From the NCBI GenBank assembly GCA_001316125.1, contig BBCS01000007.1, positions 43,311-107,310 on the forward strand: a DNA stretch of 64,000 nucleotides, in the 5' to 3' direction. The notes beneath the pieces were generated by a model. It searched no databases and had not been told where the DNA came from. It saw nothing but the letters and a program-made list of their open reading frames with translations. This document shows, piece by piece, positions 30,490 to 41,364 of this stretch. The first letter of the stretch is position 1; each line of letters starts with the position of its first letter. The DNA is from Vulcanisaeta distributa JCM 11213 (lineage in GTDB: Archaea > Thermoproteota > Thermoprotei > Thermoproteales > Thermocladiaceae). A program made the translations under genes and the position numbers.

Positions 30490-30730
30490 ATGGCCGGCTG
30501 TGTACCCAGCCACGGCATAACTCCCCCCCTTCTGTACCATTCGTCTAAGGCCCTACCCGGACCTCACCCGTGGAGATCACAGGTCCCTATTTGGGCCGTT
30601 GTTCCCTAGCGACCTCTCGGTCGGCGGGTTGCCCCCCGCGGGAACACGGTGTTGTGGGGGGGAAGTTTCCTCAGGCGAGCCGTTGCCGGGCTCGCCCGGT
30701 TATTTGCCGTGGCTGGGTACACAGCCGTAG
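30490..30730 (-). ncRNA. rnpB: RNase P RNA, minimal (type T) form
   Basis: The transcript is closed by a perfect 22-bp helix (30495-30516 with 30706-30727). On the minus strand, TGAGGAAACTT (30664-30674) matches conserved region I, and GACGAATGGTACAGAA followed by a G-run and AGTTATG (about 30518-30545) matches conserved regions IV-V of the catalytic core. The RNA is only about 235 nt and leaves no room for a full specificity domain. That is the reduced form reported for Pyrobaculum, Caldivirga and Vulcanisaeta. A TATA box (CTTTATATC, near 30755) lies about 27 bp upstream. Confidence 0.85.
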
Positions 30731-30832
30731 GTTATTACTCAATATAGTTTGATATAAAGCTTATTCCATTAATTACCTCATCATTCCCATGTGCTGAAAT
30801 CTTATTAAACCCTTAATGCCAGTTCGATTTGA

Positions 30833-32078
30833 ATGAGTAAATATATATACCCAAATGCCATCATTGCGACTGCCGGCCACGTGGATCACGGCAAAACGAC
30901 GCTGGTTCATGCACTTAGTGGTGTTTGGGTTGCTAGGTATAGTGAGGAGATTAAGAGGGCTATGACTGTTAAGCTCGGCTACATAACAATCGGCCTTTAT
31001 GAGTGCCCATCGATGGAGGGTGAGTTTAGGATAGTGAGTGACGGCTTACTTAAGGATGGTAGGTGCCTAATGGTGATGACCCTGTACTTAAGAGGAAGGT
31101 TTCAATACTCGATGTTCCCGGTCATGAAGTATTAATAAGCACGATGATATCAGGCATATCCTACATTGATGCTGCCTTACTCGTGATTGATGCCTCCATG
31201 TCCGTCCCTCAACCACAGACTGAGGAACATTTCACCGCATTGACGATAATGGGCCTGAACAAGTTATTAGTTGTTCAGAATAAGCTTGACCTTGTGAATA
31301 AGGAGCAGGCCCTCGAGAATTATAAACAGATTAAGCAATTCCTTAGTAATACCTGGGCCAAGAACTCACCAATAATACCCGTATCATCACTACATAAAGT
31401 CAATATTGAGGCAGTATCAACACTAATCGATAAGTTAGTACCGCCCAAGGAAACCTCTGGCGGTGACTTTAGGATGCTCGTTCTAAGGAGTTTCAACGTC
31501 AATAGACCGGGAACCCCCCCACCGGACAAGTTGGTTGGTGGTGTGCTTGGCGGCACCGTTATTAGCGGCTCGGCAAAGGTTGGTGATGAGATTGAGATAA
31601 GGCCAGGGCTTAAGCTGGGTAATAAGTATGAGCCGATAGTAACGAAGATAGTTAGTATAGCCATTGGTAATGAGCATATTGAGGAGGCGAGACCAGGTGG
31701 TTTGGTTGGTATTGGTACTGAACTTGACCCAGCGTTAACGAAGGCTGACTCCCTCGTTGGTAGCGTTGTTGGTAAGCCAGGCACATTACCACCCGTGTGG
31801 AGTGAGTTAACCCTTGAGTTCCATAGGATTGAAAGACCTGGTGATCAATCATTGAAGGAGGTTACTTTTAAGCCGAAGGATGTGATCATGGTTCACGTGG
31901 GTTCAGCGGCCGTGATGGGCATTGTTAAGGGATTCCATGGCGATAAACTCGATGTAATGCTCAGGAAGCCGTGTCGGCCGAGGAGAAGTCTAAAGCTGTG
32001 ATTACAAAGCAGGTGAATAATAGGTGGAGGATCGTTGGTTATGGAATCCTAAAGGGCGGTAATGCAGTTCTCGAGTGA
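30833..32078 (+). CDS. eif2g: Translation initiation factor aIF2, gamma subunit (frame broken)
   Basis: GTPase of the heterotrimer that brings initiator tRNA to the ribosome. It has P-loop GHVDHGKTTLVHALSGVW, KRAMTVKLGY (switch I), DVPGHEVLISTMISG, NKLDLV and domain II GGVLGGTVISGSAKVGDEIE. The usual four-cysteine zinc knuckle is reduced to two cysteines (ECPSME, GRCPNG). The frame changes near 31068 and near 31972, after which it ends RWRIVGYGILKGGNAVLE. C7 near 31514 adds a Pro. About 414 residues, the family norm. It overlaps the PIN-domain gene, as in many archaea. Confidence 0.94.
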
Positions 32079-32082
32079 AGCA

Positions 32083-32487
32083 ATGAGGAGCGTGAAGATA
32101 GAGTGTGTCGTCTTCGATACGAGCGCAATACTGTTGATGTTTACCGAGGGCTTACGCGTTATTGATCAGGTAATTGAGCTTATTAATTCACCAATAATAC
32201 CCATAGTCCCATACCCAATACTCAATGAATTAATTAAGCTAAGCATGTTAGGCAGACCTGGGATATCCAGGGCGTCAAGCAATGCCGTTGATTACATAAT
32301 CAATAATTTCTCGGTAGCCAATGCCGTAGGCTCGCCCGACGATTCCGTGGTAGAGGTATCTAGTAGGTATGGTTGTATTGCCGTGACTTGTGACATGAAA
32401 TTACTAAGGAGGTTGAGACGCATGCACATTAAGACGATATATCTAAGAGCCAGCGCAGGTAAGCTTGAAGCTGATTTTGACTTTTAG
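32083..32487 (+). CDS. PIN-domain protein downstream of aIF2-gamma
   Basis: About 134 residues of PIN nuclease fold: VVFDTSAILLMF (first acidic residue), PILNELIKLSM (Glu) and DDSVVEVSSRYG with AVTCDMKLLRRL (last acidic residues). PIN proteins encoded just after aIF2-gamma in archaea resemble the Fcf1/Utp24 group linked to rRNA processing, unlike VapC toxins, and no antitoxin gene is present. ATG 32083 is preferred; the frame is open back to 32062, overlapping the factor gene. The frame is intact. Confidence 0.82.
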   Translation: MRSVKIECVVFDTSAILLMFTEGLRVIDQVIELINSPIIPIVPYPILNELIKLSMLGRPGISRASSNAVDYIINNFSVANAVGSPDDSVVEVSSRYGCIAVTCDMKLLRRLRRMHIKTIYLRASAGKLEADFDF

Positions 32488-32543
32488 GAATAAATAGGAA
32501 AGAATTTAATTTTAAGAGATAGAATAGACTTATATTTAATCTT

Positions 32544-34072
32544 TTAAGATGAGCTCTCCTTATTATTATTTATTGCATTGATTACCGAAACAACGACACC
32601 GGCAGCCATCCTCTCCGCATCACCCTGCGTTGCGAAGGCAAACTCGTCATATGCAACCTCACCATGCATCTCCTTATCACCAATCCTCAGAGCCTCTAAT
32701 GGCGCCTTTAATGGCGTTATTTTACTTATTAACTTCAGAATTAAGTATGTCATTAAGGCGTCATAGGCTATCACCACAGCAACACCCAGTAATTGTAGCA
32801 CTACTTGGAATGGATTACCGTAAAGCGCGCCCCCTAAGGCCTGGAGCAACATACTTAGTAATGTTTGGATCCGCAAACACCCCAGTGAGGACGCCACCGA
32901 TTATACCTGGAACCGCGTGGTCTGAGAAAACACCGAGTGCATCATCTATATGCCTCGTTAACCTAGACCTAAATTGGAACATGTTCAGTGAGTACCACGC
33001 AGCGGCGCTTGATACGGCGCCGATTATTATTGCGCCAATACCATTTACGTAACCCGCGGCTGGCGTTATACCGACAAGACCCGCCACCGCGCCAGACACG
33101 GCACCCGTAAACGTGGGCCTCTCGAAATAAGCCATATCAAGCATCATCCATACCACAACCGCGACCGCCGTGGCCAAGTTGGTGTTTATCACGGCTATTG
33201 CAGCGTCTATTGTCGACCCATAAGGATCACCACCGTTAAAGCCATTCCAACCAAGCCAGACAAGACCGAGACCAGCCGCGACTTGGGTTAAATTATGCGG
33301 TTGTAACTTCCTCTCCTCAACTAGCCTCTCACCAACCATCGCTGCTGCTACGAAGGCCGCTATACCTGCATCAACATGTATTACGTAACCGCCCGAGAAA
33401 TCCACAACACCAAGTTGCATGAGCCAGCCACCGCCCCCAAAGCCAAAAGGCCACTGGGCTGTAAACGAGGAGGGACCATAGTGGTACGAAGAGCATCCAG
33501 GCCTTAAAGTTCATCCTCTCTATTAAGGCGCCAACTATTAGTGCTGGTGTTATTGCGGCGAAGACGAATTGAAAGAATATTAATGTTGACATGGCTATGT
33601 TCGGATACTGCTGCGCAGCAGGCACGCTGGCTTGCGACGCAATGACGCTACTTGTTAATGCCGGTATTGGCGTACCCAGTATGTTAAAGCCGTTTATCCT
33701 CACCAGTGCAGGTCCGAACGCAAACATGTAACCCGCCAATACCCAAATGACTAGTACTACGGCAAAGGCGTAAAGTACCATCATCATTGTATTTATTGCG
33801 TACTTACGCTTAGTCATGCCGCCATAGAGGAGCATTAAGCCAGGTACGCTTTGAAGACCCACGAGGGTAGCTGCTGTGAGCATCCACGCATTACTACCTG
33901 TGTCTAACCATGGAGGCACAGAGTCTGGCGGATATCCAGATAGGTTTGGTGGTGTATCAGCCTGGCAGTTATTGCCGTTATTACAACGGCTACCATGAGC
34001 GCTGGTATTACCCTGGTAAGTATTGCTGTCCTATTTACCTTATTTACCGTTTTAATGGGTCACCGGGCACAA
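32544..34072 (-). CDS. amt: Ammonium transporter Amt (frame broken)
   Basis: Trimeric ammonium channel. A signal-peptide-like start ([14 protein letters not shown]) precedes [20 protein letters not shown], then [49 protein letters not shown] (first pore His region), [12 protein letters not shown] and [22 protein letters not shown] (second His). Frame changes fall near 33435, 32830 and near 33959. The proposed GTG start at 34072 follows a TATA tract (about 34095) but needs one lost base. No glnK gene follows, unusual for amt. The likely partner is glnA, 130 bp upstream on the same strand. Confidence 0.92.
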
Positions 34073-34202
34073 ACTATGTAAACTAACTAGTTTTTAAATT
34101 TTTCTCCATATGACATTTATATTATCGTCATAAAAATATTGAAGCATGGAATAAAAGATTTAGTATATATTTTTATCTCTAAATTTATATAAACTATATA
34201 TT

Positions 34203-35539
34203 TCACGCAGTAACCAAGTACTTATTGTACTCCCACTGGGTTATTACGTTCCAGGTCTTCTCCCAGGGACCAACATTTGTTAGGTAGTCCTCCCACTCAT
34301 TCTGCTTTATCTTGATGTACGCATTGACTAACTCACTGGGTAGTTCTGTGGCTAGGAAGCTCTTTGAAAGCTCCTTTAGCGTGTCTTCAAGTGTTGCTGG
34401 TGTTTCTAGGGCATTAGCTAGTTCGTAGGCGACCTCCTCAGTTGGTGGTGGTGGTTCTTTCTTTTCCTCGAGACCCCCTAATCATGGTCTTTACTATTGC
34501 TGTGAAGGCCAGGTATGGGTTCATGCTTGGGTCTGGGTGCTATACTCAATCCTGTTAATCCTCATCTTATACTGCGGTATCCTAATCATGGCGCTCCTAT
34601 TTGCGTAGCCCCCCCACACAATCCTCGTTGGAGCCTCGTAGTGAGGCACCAACCTCTTGTATGAGTTAACGAGTGGCGCAACGAAGCTACTCAATGCCCT
34701 TGCATTACTCAGTATTGCGCTTATTGCGTAGCCACACTCCTCAGTTATCTTACCAGTACCGCTCTGGAATAGGTTCTTACCGTCCTTCCAGACACTGATG
34801 TGTGTATGCGCACCACTACCGTTAACTCCCCAGAAGGCTTGGGCATGAACGTAGCCACTAAGCCGTACTTCCTAGCGATGTCCTTAGCCATTATCTTAAA
34901 GTACACGATCTGGTCAGCAAGCCTGAGTGGGTCCGTGGCGCCTATGTTTATTTCATACTGGCTTGGCGCAACCTCATGATGAGTCTTTGTGTAGTTAATC
35001 CCCCCCGCCTCAGCTATTGCCGTTATTAACTCCTTCATGAACTGTGACTGCACGGTTACGTTCCAACCATCGAAGTAAATACCTGGGTCCGCAAACACGG
35101 GCTTACCACCATCCTCCTTAACTACGAAGAACTCAACCTCAACACCCATTAAGAACTCGTAACCCTTCGACTTAGCCTGCTCCAGCACATCATTAAGTAC
35201 TCTCCTTGGATCAAGGGGGGGTGATGGCTTATCGGTTATGTCCGACACCATCGTGAATACGTCGGCTACCTTACCATCATGCCAATACTCGATGTATACG
35301 GCTCTTGGGTCAACATACGCCACAAAGTCACTCTTATTTACTGTTGAGTATGAGGGTATTGATGAGGCGTCAAAGGGCATTCCATCTATGAAGAGGTCCT
35401 TGGCCATGTCCATTGGTACTATCTCAGACCTTGGTGCACCGTTGATATCAACTATTATGAACTTAACGTACTTTATGCCTGAGGCCTTTAGGATTCTCCA
35501 TAGGTCTACTGGTTCGATTTCTAGATTTTTTGTGGGCAC
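34203..35539 (-). CDS. glnA: Glutamine synthetase (frame broken)
   Basis: Fixes ammonium onto glutamate. Motifs: MPFDASSIPSYSTVNKSD, GVEVEFFVV (metal site), THHEVAPSQYEINIGATDPL and a C-terminal part in other frames with YKRLVPHYEAPTRIVWG and SAMIRIP. The frame breaks near 34835 and at a C5 run near 34479 (four would fit). The stop is at 34203, after EYNKYLVTA. About 445 residues, type I length. The Tyr that is adenylylated in bacterial GlnA cannot be judged here. Adjacent amt suggests joint nitrogen control. Confidence 0.94.
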
Positions 35540-35668
35540 GAATAATGTGCAAAAGGAGGTTTTTAAGCTTTATCCTTATTATACTTAGTTTTCTCGTAAT
35601 CATATATAGAATTGGACCATTAATATATATTAATTTTTATAATGTTGGCACATAAATTATAGAGATTA

Positions 35669-36280
35669 TTGTTAATTCATAATCCGTGGATTACACCTAA
35701 TGTTCGTGTTATGATTGCAGCATTAATGGGGACAAAAGGCTTTATTAATGGGTTTCCCTCAGTTGTCGTTGATATGATGCAGATTAAGCTTGGTTTTGAG
35801 GAGTGGCGTAAATTGAGTAAGGAAATTGAGAGGATTGCTCAGAGTGAGGAGCTTGAGTTGATCATTAGCATGACCTTTGGATTTAGCGGCGCCGAGGATA
35901 ATGAGGAGGGTGGGGGGGAGACCGAGGAAGAGGAAGTTGAGGAGGCACATGAACATCACCACCATATAGTAGCGTTGCCTAAGGAGGTCTTTGAGGAATT
36001 AAATGATTTCATGGACATGCTCAAAACAAAATATAATGCCAAGATTGACCATCACGTACATGGGGGGGACCACGCAGGCATCGTGGTCTCAATAATGACG
36101 AACGGCAAGGATGCCATCAATGTATTTAAGAGTATAATTGATGATGCGAAGAGCTGCGAGAACTGCATATTAGCAAGCGTTGATGGGGAGTTTCACCTTG
36201 GTAATGATGTCAGCGTAATATTCTTTGGCGATAGTTATAAATTGACATTTATACTGCTGCCCAGGATGGTAGGCGATTAA
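35669..36280 (+). CDS. Acidic, His-rich protein of unknown function
   Basis: 203 residues, not recognised. The N-terminal helical part (MGTKGFINGFPSVVVDMMQI, then LGFEEWRKLSKEIERIA) is joined by a very acidic linker (EETEEEEVEEA-like) and HEHHHH to a C-terminal alpha/beta domain with HHVHG-DHAGIVVSIMT and a CENC pair. The His cluster and CxxC suggest metal binding or sensing. It is divergent from glnA, so regulation with nitrogen is possible but speculative. TTG start, with ATG 35712 an alternative. G7 runs near 35909 and 36062 keep frame. Confidence 0.5.
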   Translation: MLIHNPWITPNVRVMIAALMGTKGFINGFPSVVVDMMQIKLGFEEWRKLSKEIERIAQSEELELIISMTFGFSGAEDNEEGGGETEEEEVEEAHEHHHHIVALPKEVFEELNDFMDMLKTKYNAKIDHHVHGGDHAGIVVSIMTNGKDAINVFKSIIDDAKSCENCILASVDGEFHLGNDVSVIFFGDSYKLTFILLPRMVGD

Positions 36281-36299
36281 TAATCAGTGAGGTAAATAC

Positions 36300-36723
36300 T
36301 TAGGGTTTAACCCCTAGGTAGATCTCGATATACCTCCTCATTGTGTTATAATCAACGGCGCCAATCACCCTATAGACCTCTTCGCCATCCTTGAATAGTA
36401 TCGTGGTTGGTATTGACATAACGCCATACTCAGCGGCAATCTCTGGGTATGCGTCGACATCGATACGCCCAAAGAATACCTTACCCGCAAATACCTGGGC
36501 CAACTTATTGAGTATTGGCTCCATTATCCTGCAGGGTATACACCAATCAGCGTAGAAATCAATCACGGAGGCCGAGCACTCCCTAATTGACGTGGTGAAG
36601 CTATTGCCACTAAGCATTACAATGCCGTTGGGGGGGCACATGGCTTACTTACTGATGACTCCCTAAGCGCGCCATCAACATCTTTCTATACATTTTCTCA
36701 ATTAACTCTCTCTCCTCACTCAT
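36300..36723 (-). CDS. trx: Thioredoxin
   Basis: Thioredoxin fold with the active site ADWCIPC, then PILNKLAQVFAGKVFFGRID and the cis-Pro segment SIPTTILFKDGEEV. The annotated start is extended to ATG 36723: MSEERELIEKMYRKMLMARL lies in another frame and is joined by two errors (a lost G near 36660 and a C7 run at about 36634-36640 where five would fit). A TATA box (CTTTTAAAG, near 36752) sits 25 bp before that ATG. About 140 residues with the N-terminal helix. It acts as a cytoplasmic disulfide reductant. Confidence 0.88.
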
Positions 36724-36784
36724 CCCAGGAAGCAAAATACCAGGACTTTAAAAGCCATTAGTGCTTGTTCACACACGAATAAAC

Positions 36785-37667
36785 TCAACCCATCACATCC
36801 ACACCGTACACCTTATTAATATTATCAACACAAATCACATGCAGGAACTCCTCATTTATGAGACCATTAACCAGGTAAGTCCTTAACTTCTTAATTAGGG
36901 TCCACGGTGGTATTACGGCGCCAGGCCTCTTCGGATCATCTATGAAGTCACTCTCAACAACGAACCTTGGGCCGTACTTAACGGCCTCCTCAAACTCACC
37001 CCCCCTCCTCCCCCCCATGGGTATTGACGGCATTACACCATTACTACTTGCCATGTCAATCGTAATGGGCTCGGTATGATGCATCACGACGCTATACGGT
37101 CTATTACCCACCCTCTTAACCATGTTTATAATTGATGATGCCGTATTAATGCCATTCCTCTCCAGGTGCAGGTGCACGACGGCATTGACATCTCTGGCAA
37201 CGCCGAATGCGTACTCCAACAATTCATTAAAGAAGTTAATAACATCGCTAGGCACATCCCAATGAGGCCTACCAATCTCACCAATACCACTGCCTTGCCC
37301 TCCCTAACATACTCGGCGGCTAAGTCAATCCCCCTTCCTCATGAAGTTGAGAACCTCCTCCCTAGACCAACCCTTCCTGAGTAACTCATAACCCTCAGCT
37401 GGGTGTAGACCGACAACGGCCACGGACTTAACACCCTCCTCATTAATTATCCTGGCAGACTCCACGGTTATGTCGTACATCCTCCTAACACTGTCAAGAT
37501 CACCAGGTGTTAAGCCCAAGCTCCAAGTAAGTAGGGCAACTATCACTATGAATTTACCACCCTCCCTCCTAAACCTCCTTGCCAACTCCCTGGGGGCCTA
37601 TGCCGATTATGGGATTCGTATGTGCATGGTTATCGCAGAGTGGTAATTCCCTGCCCTGCACTGCCAT
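36785..37667 (-). CDS. TatD-related metal-dependent hydrolase (frame broken)
   Basis: TIM-barrel amidohydrolase of the archaeal TatD-related family. DNHAHTNP near the start gives the HxH metal motif. VGLHPAEGYELL, AVVHLHLERNG, SVVMHHTEPITI and VVESDFIDDP carry the remaining His and Asp ligands in order. Frame changes near 37328 and 37594 (C5 for C4) divide it. I start at ATG 37667 (MAVQGRELPLCDNHAH). Probably a DNase or other phosphodiesterase/amidase; substrate unknown. Confidence 0.75.
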
Positions 37668-37711
37668 GTGGGTTCATGTTTTTATTAGGACTTAATTAAT
37701 AATCCCTTCAG

Positions 37712-38758
37712 GTGATACTTGGCAATCAATTACTGAGCGCCTGAGGGACCTTAACATTCATAGGCTGTGTATACCCCCCGTAGGTTCAGGTGTAATTATT
37801 ACCTGCCGCAGTGCATTGCTGTGAACCTGCTGTTGTAGATACGTATTGTGTTTAGGTGGTTTTGGTGATCGTACTATTTCAAGGTTCAACAGCCTTGAGG
37901 TAATTATGTCATCCTCAATGGGCTCAATACCATGTGACGCATATTTAGCTAAGCCCAACAACTGCTTGGTATCGCTAGACCCCCTCATTGACGTACCTAA
38001 GAAGCCACGCTTTATAATTGATCTATCCCTCTGGAGTAATCATACTAGGTCTGAGAAGAACGAGCTTATTGAGCAGGTTTTAGCGTCTATAAGCACGATT
38101 AGGAGGTATCTTTGGGATTCAAACCTTGAGTTAACGAGTGTGACGGAGGAGTTCCTTGAGGGGTTTAATAAATTTGCCAGGGGATTTAAGCATGGCGTAA
38201 TTATTAAGCGAGATGGGCCGGTTGTTGATAATGATACCGTGATGCTTGATCCGGAAGGTGATTGTGTCCTCAATGAGGAGTTGATCAGGAATACACATAC
38301 ATTCATTATTGGGGGTATTGTTGATAAGGAGAGGAGGGTTAAGGGCGAGACGGCTAGGTTGTACAGACTGTTAGGGCTTAACGTGCCAGATGTAGGATTG
38401 AGCTTAGGGCTCAATCATTGGCGTCCCTGACAGGATTAATAAGGTGATTGAGATAATATTAATGACGCTCATTGAAACAGGAAATATCGAGGAGGCGATC
38501 ATCAAGACTATGTCCAAGAGGGATAGGGTGAATAGGCTATTTTATGAACTTCAGAGGGCGGCATATAGACTGCGTGGAGAGAATGGTACCATGCTTGTGG
38601 TGTCAAAATCCATGATAAGCAGGATCAACTGGGTTAATGCGAGCAGTAAGGAGCTGGAGCTGGTGTTGAGGAAATCCCACGTTAGCGTTATCGATGATGA
38701 GGAATTGAGTAAGTACTTATCACTCGGTATTGCGAGACCAGGTCCCCCTAACGTATAG
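37712..38758 (+). CDS. trm10: tRNA (m1G9/m1A9) methyltransferase, Trm10 family (frame broken)
   Basis: SPOUT methyltransferase that methylates N1 of purine 9 in tRNA. Core motifs: RFIIDLSLWSNHTRSEKNEL, SISTIRRYLWDSNLELTSV, THTFIIGGIVDKERRVKGET and LGLNVPDVGLSLG, continuing after a break near 38418 as GVPDRINKVIEIILMTLIE. An N-terminal part in other frames (RLRDLNIHRLCIPPVGSGV, then IITCRSALL) resembles the N-terminal domain of Sulfolobus homologs, so the gene likely begins at GTG 37712 with two more breaks before 37850. About 340 residues. Purine specificity differs between archaea and cannot be told here. Confidence 0.85.
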
Positions 38759-38805
38759 GTACGTAAGTAAAGCATAAAAACTCATAGGTGTCTTGACGAA
38801 CGATT

Positions 38806-39071
38806 ATGCCAAGGCCTGCATTAAGGTCTAGGAAATTGAGGAGGACGCAGACCAGGACGCCGGGTGGTAGCACGTAATTCATTACGAGAAGAGATTCGCC
38901 TCTAAACCCAGGTGTGCCATCTGCGGTAGACCACTCCAGGGTATTGATGAGGCTAGGGTTAAGACTAGGCATGTTGCTGGTTTAACTGTTTCAAGGCCTT
39001 ACGGCGGCTATGTCTGCCATAGGTGCTTAGCCCTTGCCCTTAGGATGGCTGTACGATTATCAGCAACGTGA
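38806..39071 (+). CDS. rpl34e: Large ribosomal subunit protein L34e
   Basis: About 88 residues. The start MPRPALRSRKLRRTQTRTPG is the eL34 signature, followed by zinc-binding CAICGRPL and CHRCLALAL. One G appears missing near 38872 (ACGTAATTCATTAC), which ends the first frame early; the rest continues as VIHYEKRF. A TATA-like CATAAAAAC lies near 38773-38781. It is followed within six bases by cytidylate kinase, a standard archaeal pair. Confidence 0.9.
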
Positions 39072-39076
39072 TTTAA

Positions 39077-39624
39077 ATGGGTGTTATAGCGATTTCAGGA
39101 CAGGCAGCCAGTGGGAAGACCACAGTGGCTAGGGAATTAGCTAATAGGTTGAATTATAGGTTTGTATCCATTGGCGAATTATTTAGGAGGATTGCTGTTG
39201 AGAGAGGTGTGTCGCTGCTTGAGCTTCATAGGATTGCTGAGACGGACTTCAGTATTGATAGGGCAGTCGATGAGGAGGCCATTAGGGAGGCTAGGAGGGG
39301 GGTAACGTAGTTATTGAGGGTCACTTGGCCGCCTGGATACTCAAGGATGTGGCTGACGTGCGTATTTACCTTAAGGCGGATATTAAGGTCAGGTCGCAGA
39401 GGTTGTCGGTTAGGGATGGTAAACCAATTGAGGAGGCGATGAATGAGATTAGGGCCCGTGAGGAGTCAAATAGGAGGAGGTACCTGGCTATTTATGGAAT
39501 TGATATTAATGATATCTCCATCTTCGACTTAATCATTGACACTACGCATATAGATGCTGAGAAGGTTGTTGATATTGCATATGAGTATGTATACAACGTA
39601 TTACACAATAAGGGCAAATTTTAG
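39077..39624 (+). CDS. cmk: Cytidylate kinase (frame broken)
   Basis: Phosphorylates CMP/dCMP with ATP. The short archaeal form has the P-loop ISGQAASGKTTVARELA, SIGELFRRIA, EGHLAAWIL, the LID arginines RDGKPIEEAMNEIRAREESN and RRRYLAIYGIDI. A G6 run at 39297-39302 (four would fit) breaks the frame once. About 182 residues. It follows L34e as in other Thermoproteales. Confidence 0.92.
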
Positions 39625-39646
39625 GTTAATAACCTAACTCCATAAC

Positions 39647-40008
39647 CTATCCAACTACCTTTCGGTACATCCTAAGCCAGGTATAGATTGACTCACCACC
39701 AGCTACGTACTTATCCTTCATGAGCCTGTAAGCCGATACATAACCCTTATAGACCAGGTAAGCATAGTAACTATTGAGCTTCGCCTTAATTACATTTGGC
39801 TTGTCAGACTTTGCCATGAGGAGCGCCATGTGATAGGCGTAGTATTCCCTTGTCTTAACATCACCGTTCCACCACTTGTCATAGAGTGTGTCGAGGAAGC
39901 CAGGTACTCATCAATCTTATCCTTAAACGGATCCCTCACATACTTGGCCAGCACGTCTTTCAACTCATCCTTCCATGTCCTTACCTCCTTGGGTTGTATA
40001 ACGCTCAT
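39647..40008 (-). CDS. Unrecognised 120-residue helical protein
   Basis: Soluble, mostly helical and rich in Lys and Tyr: PKEVRTWKDELKDVLAKYV, DTLYDKWWNGDVKTREYYAY, LNSYYAYLVYKGYVSAYRL and GESIYTWLRMYRKV. The frame changes once near 39900 (one C lost). A TATA box (GATTTAAATAG, about 40036-40046) precedes ATG 40008 by about 27 bp, so it is expressed as its own unit. No conserved motif or family that I recognise. Confidence 0.55.
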
Positions 40009-40083
40009 CAAAGTAATTATTTATTTCTCTTTCTATTTAAATCTTTCTCTTTTTCATATAAAGAGAAAGTGATCGCAACATCC

Positions 40084-40365
40084 CTAAACACCTAGTGATA
40101 GGCTTGCTTTAATCCCTGAATTACTTAATAAATATTGAATAGCTTGATAGGAGTATTCTGCTATAATCCTTAGTAATGTATATGATAAGTAACCCAACTT
40201 ATAAATAATGTAACCACCTATATACAGCAACTCACTGACCTGCCTATTACCAATACTGAATATGTACGCCTTCAACTCAGCCTTGAATGGTGCGACTATT
40301 GAGTATATTAGGGCTAGGGCTACTATCACGAGTAATACCTCGAAGAATATCCTAACCGCACTCAT
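40084..40365 (-). CDS. Small membrane protein of unknown function
   Basis: 93 residues. One clear membrane helix at residues 5-26 (RIFFEVLLVIVALALIYSIV) is followed by amphipathic Tyr-rich segments (LLYIGGYIIYKLGYLSYTLL). The frame is intact. No family recognised and no coupling to the neighbours is visible. Confidence 0.5.
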   Translation of the reverse strand: MSAVRIFFEVLLVIVALALIYSIVAPFKAELKAYIFSIGNRQVSELLYIGGYIIYKLGYLSYTLLRIIAEYSYQAIQYLLSNSGIKASLSLGV

Positions 40366-40433
40366 ATTAACCGCGCATATTATGCCTAGGGAAATAAATT
40401 AATTATGTATTTTGATTGATCATTGAATTCCTC

Positions 40434-41296
40434 CTATAGGTAGAAGGCTATTGATGCGTAACCCACGGTTTCCAACGTATATCCACTAGTATCACCAGAT
40501 GTGGCATGCCTAAGTAGCACCACATTCTTAACGCCAAGTCTCTTGGCGGCGACTATTGCTGTGGCTATGGCACCATAGCCACAGGCTGACACGTCATAAC
40601 GCTCAATAACGTCAAAGAAGGAATCCTCATCAAGCTTGAGGACTGGGTCTATAGCCTTCATGTCCTTCTCCGTGGTTATTTCATGAGGCTCATAGTGATT
40701 CCAATCACTTGATGCAACATAAACTATCGAACCCAGCTCATGGCTTGAGATAACCTCCACAATTGCATTGCCGAGGTCCTTGGCAACCTCCTTCGTCTGC
40801 CTCCAAATTATTATAGGCACTATCTTAACGTTGTTACCGAATATGTACTGTATAAAGGGTAATTGAACCTCAAGTGAATGCTCCTGGGTAAAGGCATAAA
40901 CATCAGACTCCAGGTACTTAACCCTGTCCATTAACTCCTTAGCTATTTCAGAATCAACTTCAAGCGTCCCAAGCGGAGTCTCCCAGGCACCTCGGGGGGG
41001 TATATCGCCACTGGTGCGCCAATGCCGTAGTGATTAGGCCCGACGAGAATGAATGTCTTTGGACTATGAAACCTATAAATTTCTGCGAAGGACATGGCTG
41101 CCACAGGGCCTGAGTATATATAACCAGCGTGTGGAACAATAACTATTGGCACGGCCTTAAACCCTTCACGGGGCTGCTTAATCAGCTTACCAGGACCGAG
41201 TTGGTGACTTATCGACCACTCAATCTGCTTGATTAATTTATCCCTATCAGCCTCGTAGAACGCGCCTGCAACCGCTGGTTTGCGTACTCGAACCAT
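40434..41296 (-). CDS. MEMO1-family protein (AmmeMemoRadiSam system protein B)
   Basis: About 287 residues. It starts VRKPAVAGAFYEADRDKL and has VPHAGYIYSGPVAAMSF, FILVGPNHYG, QEHSLEVQLPFIQYIF, SSDWNHYEP and CGYGAIATA, the MEMO/DODA-like fold with conserved His. A C7 run (about 40996-41002) and a lost G break the segment that should read PEGAWETPLG. MEMO in archaea is often located near S2 and enolase, as here; its biochemical role is still unclear. Confidence 0.9.
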
Positions 41297-41364
41297 ACAG
41301 TGATTAATCTAAGCCGGCAAAAATAAATGCTTTACTTTGTGTTATTTATGGCAGATTAAGAGTT

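Noticed and set aside
35909..36068. Poly-G runs in the His-rich gene as G-quadruplex regulators.
   Set aside because: They match the general G4-to-G7 artefact pattern and are single runs, not four clustered G-tracts.
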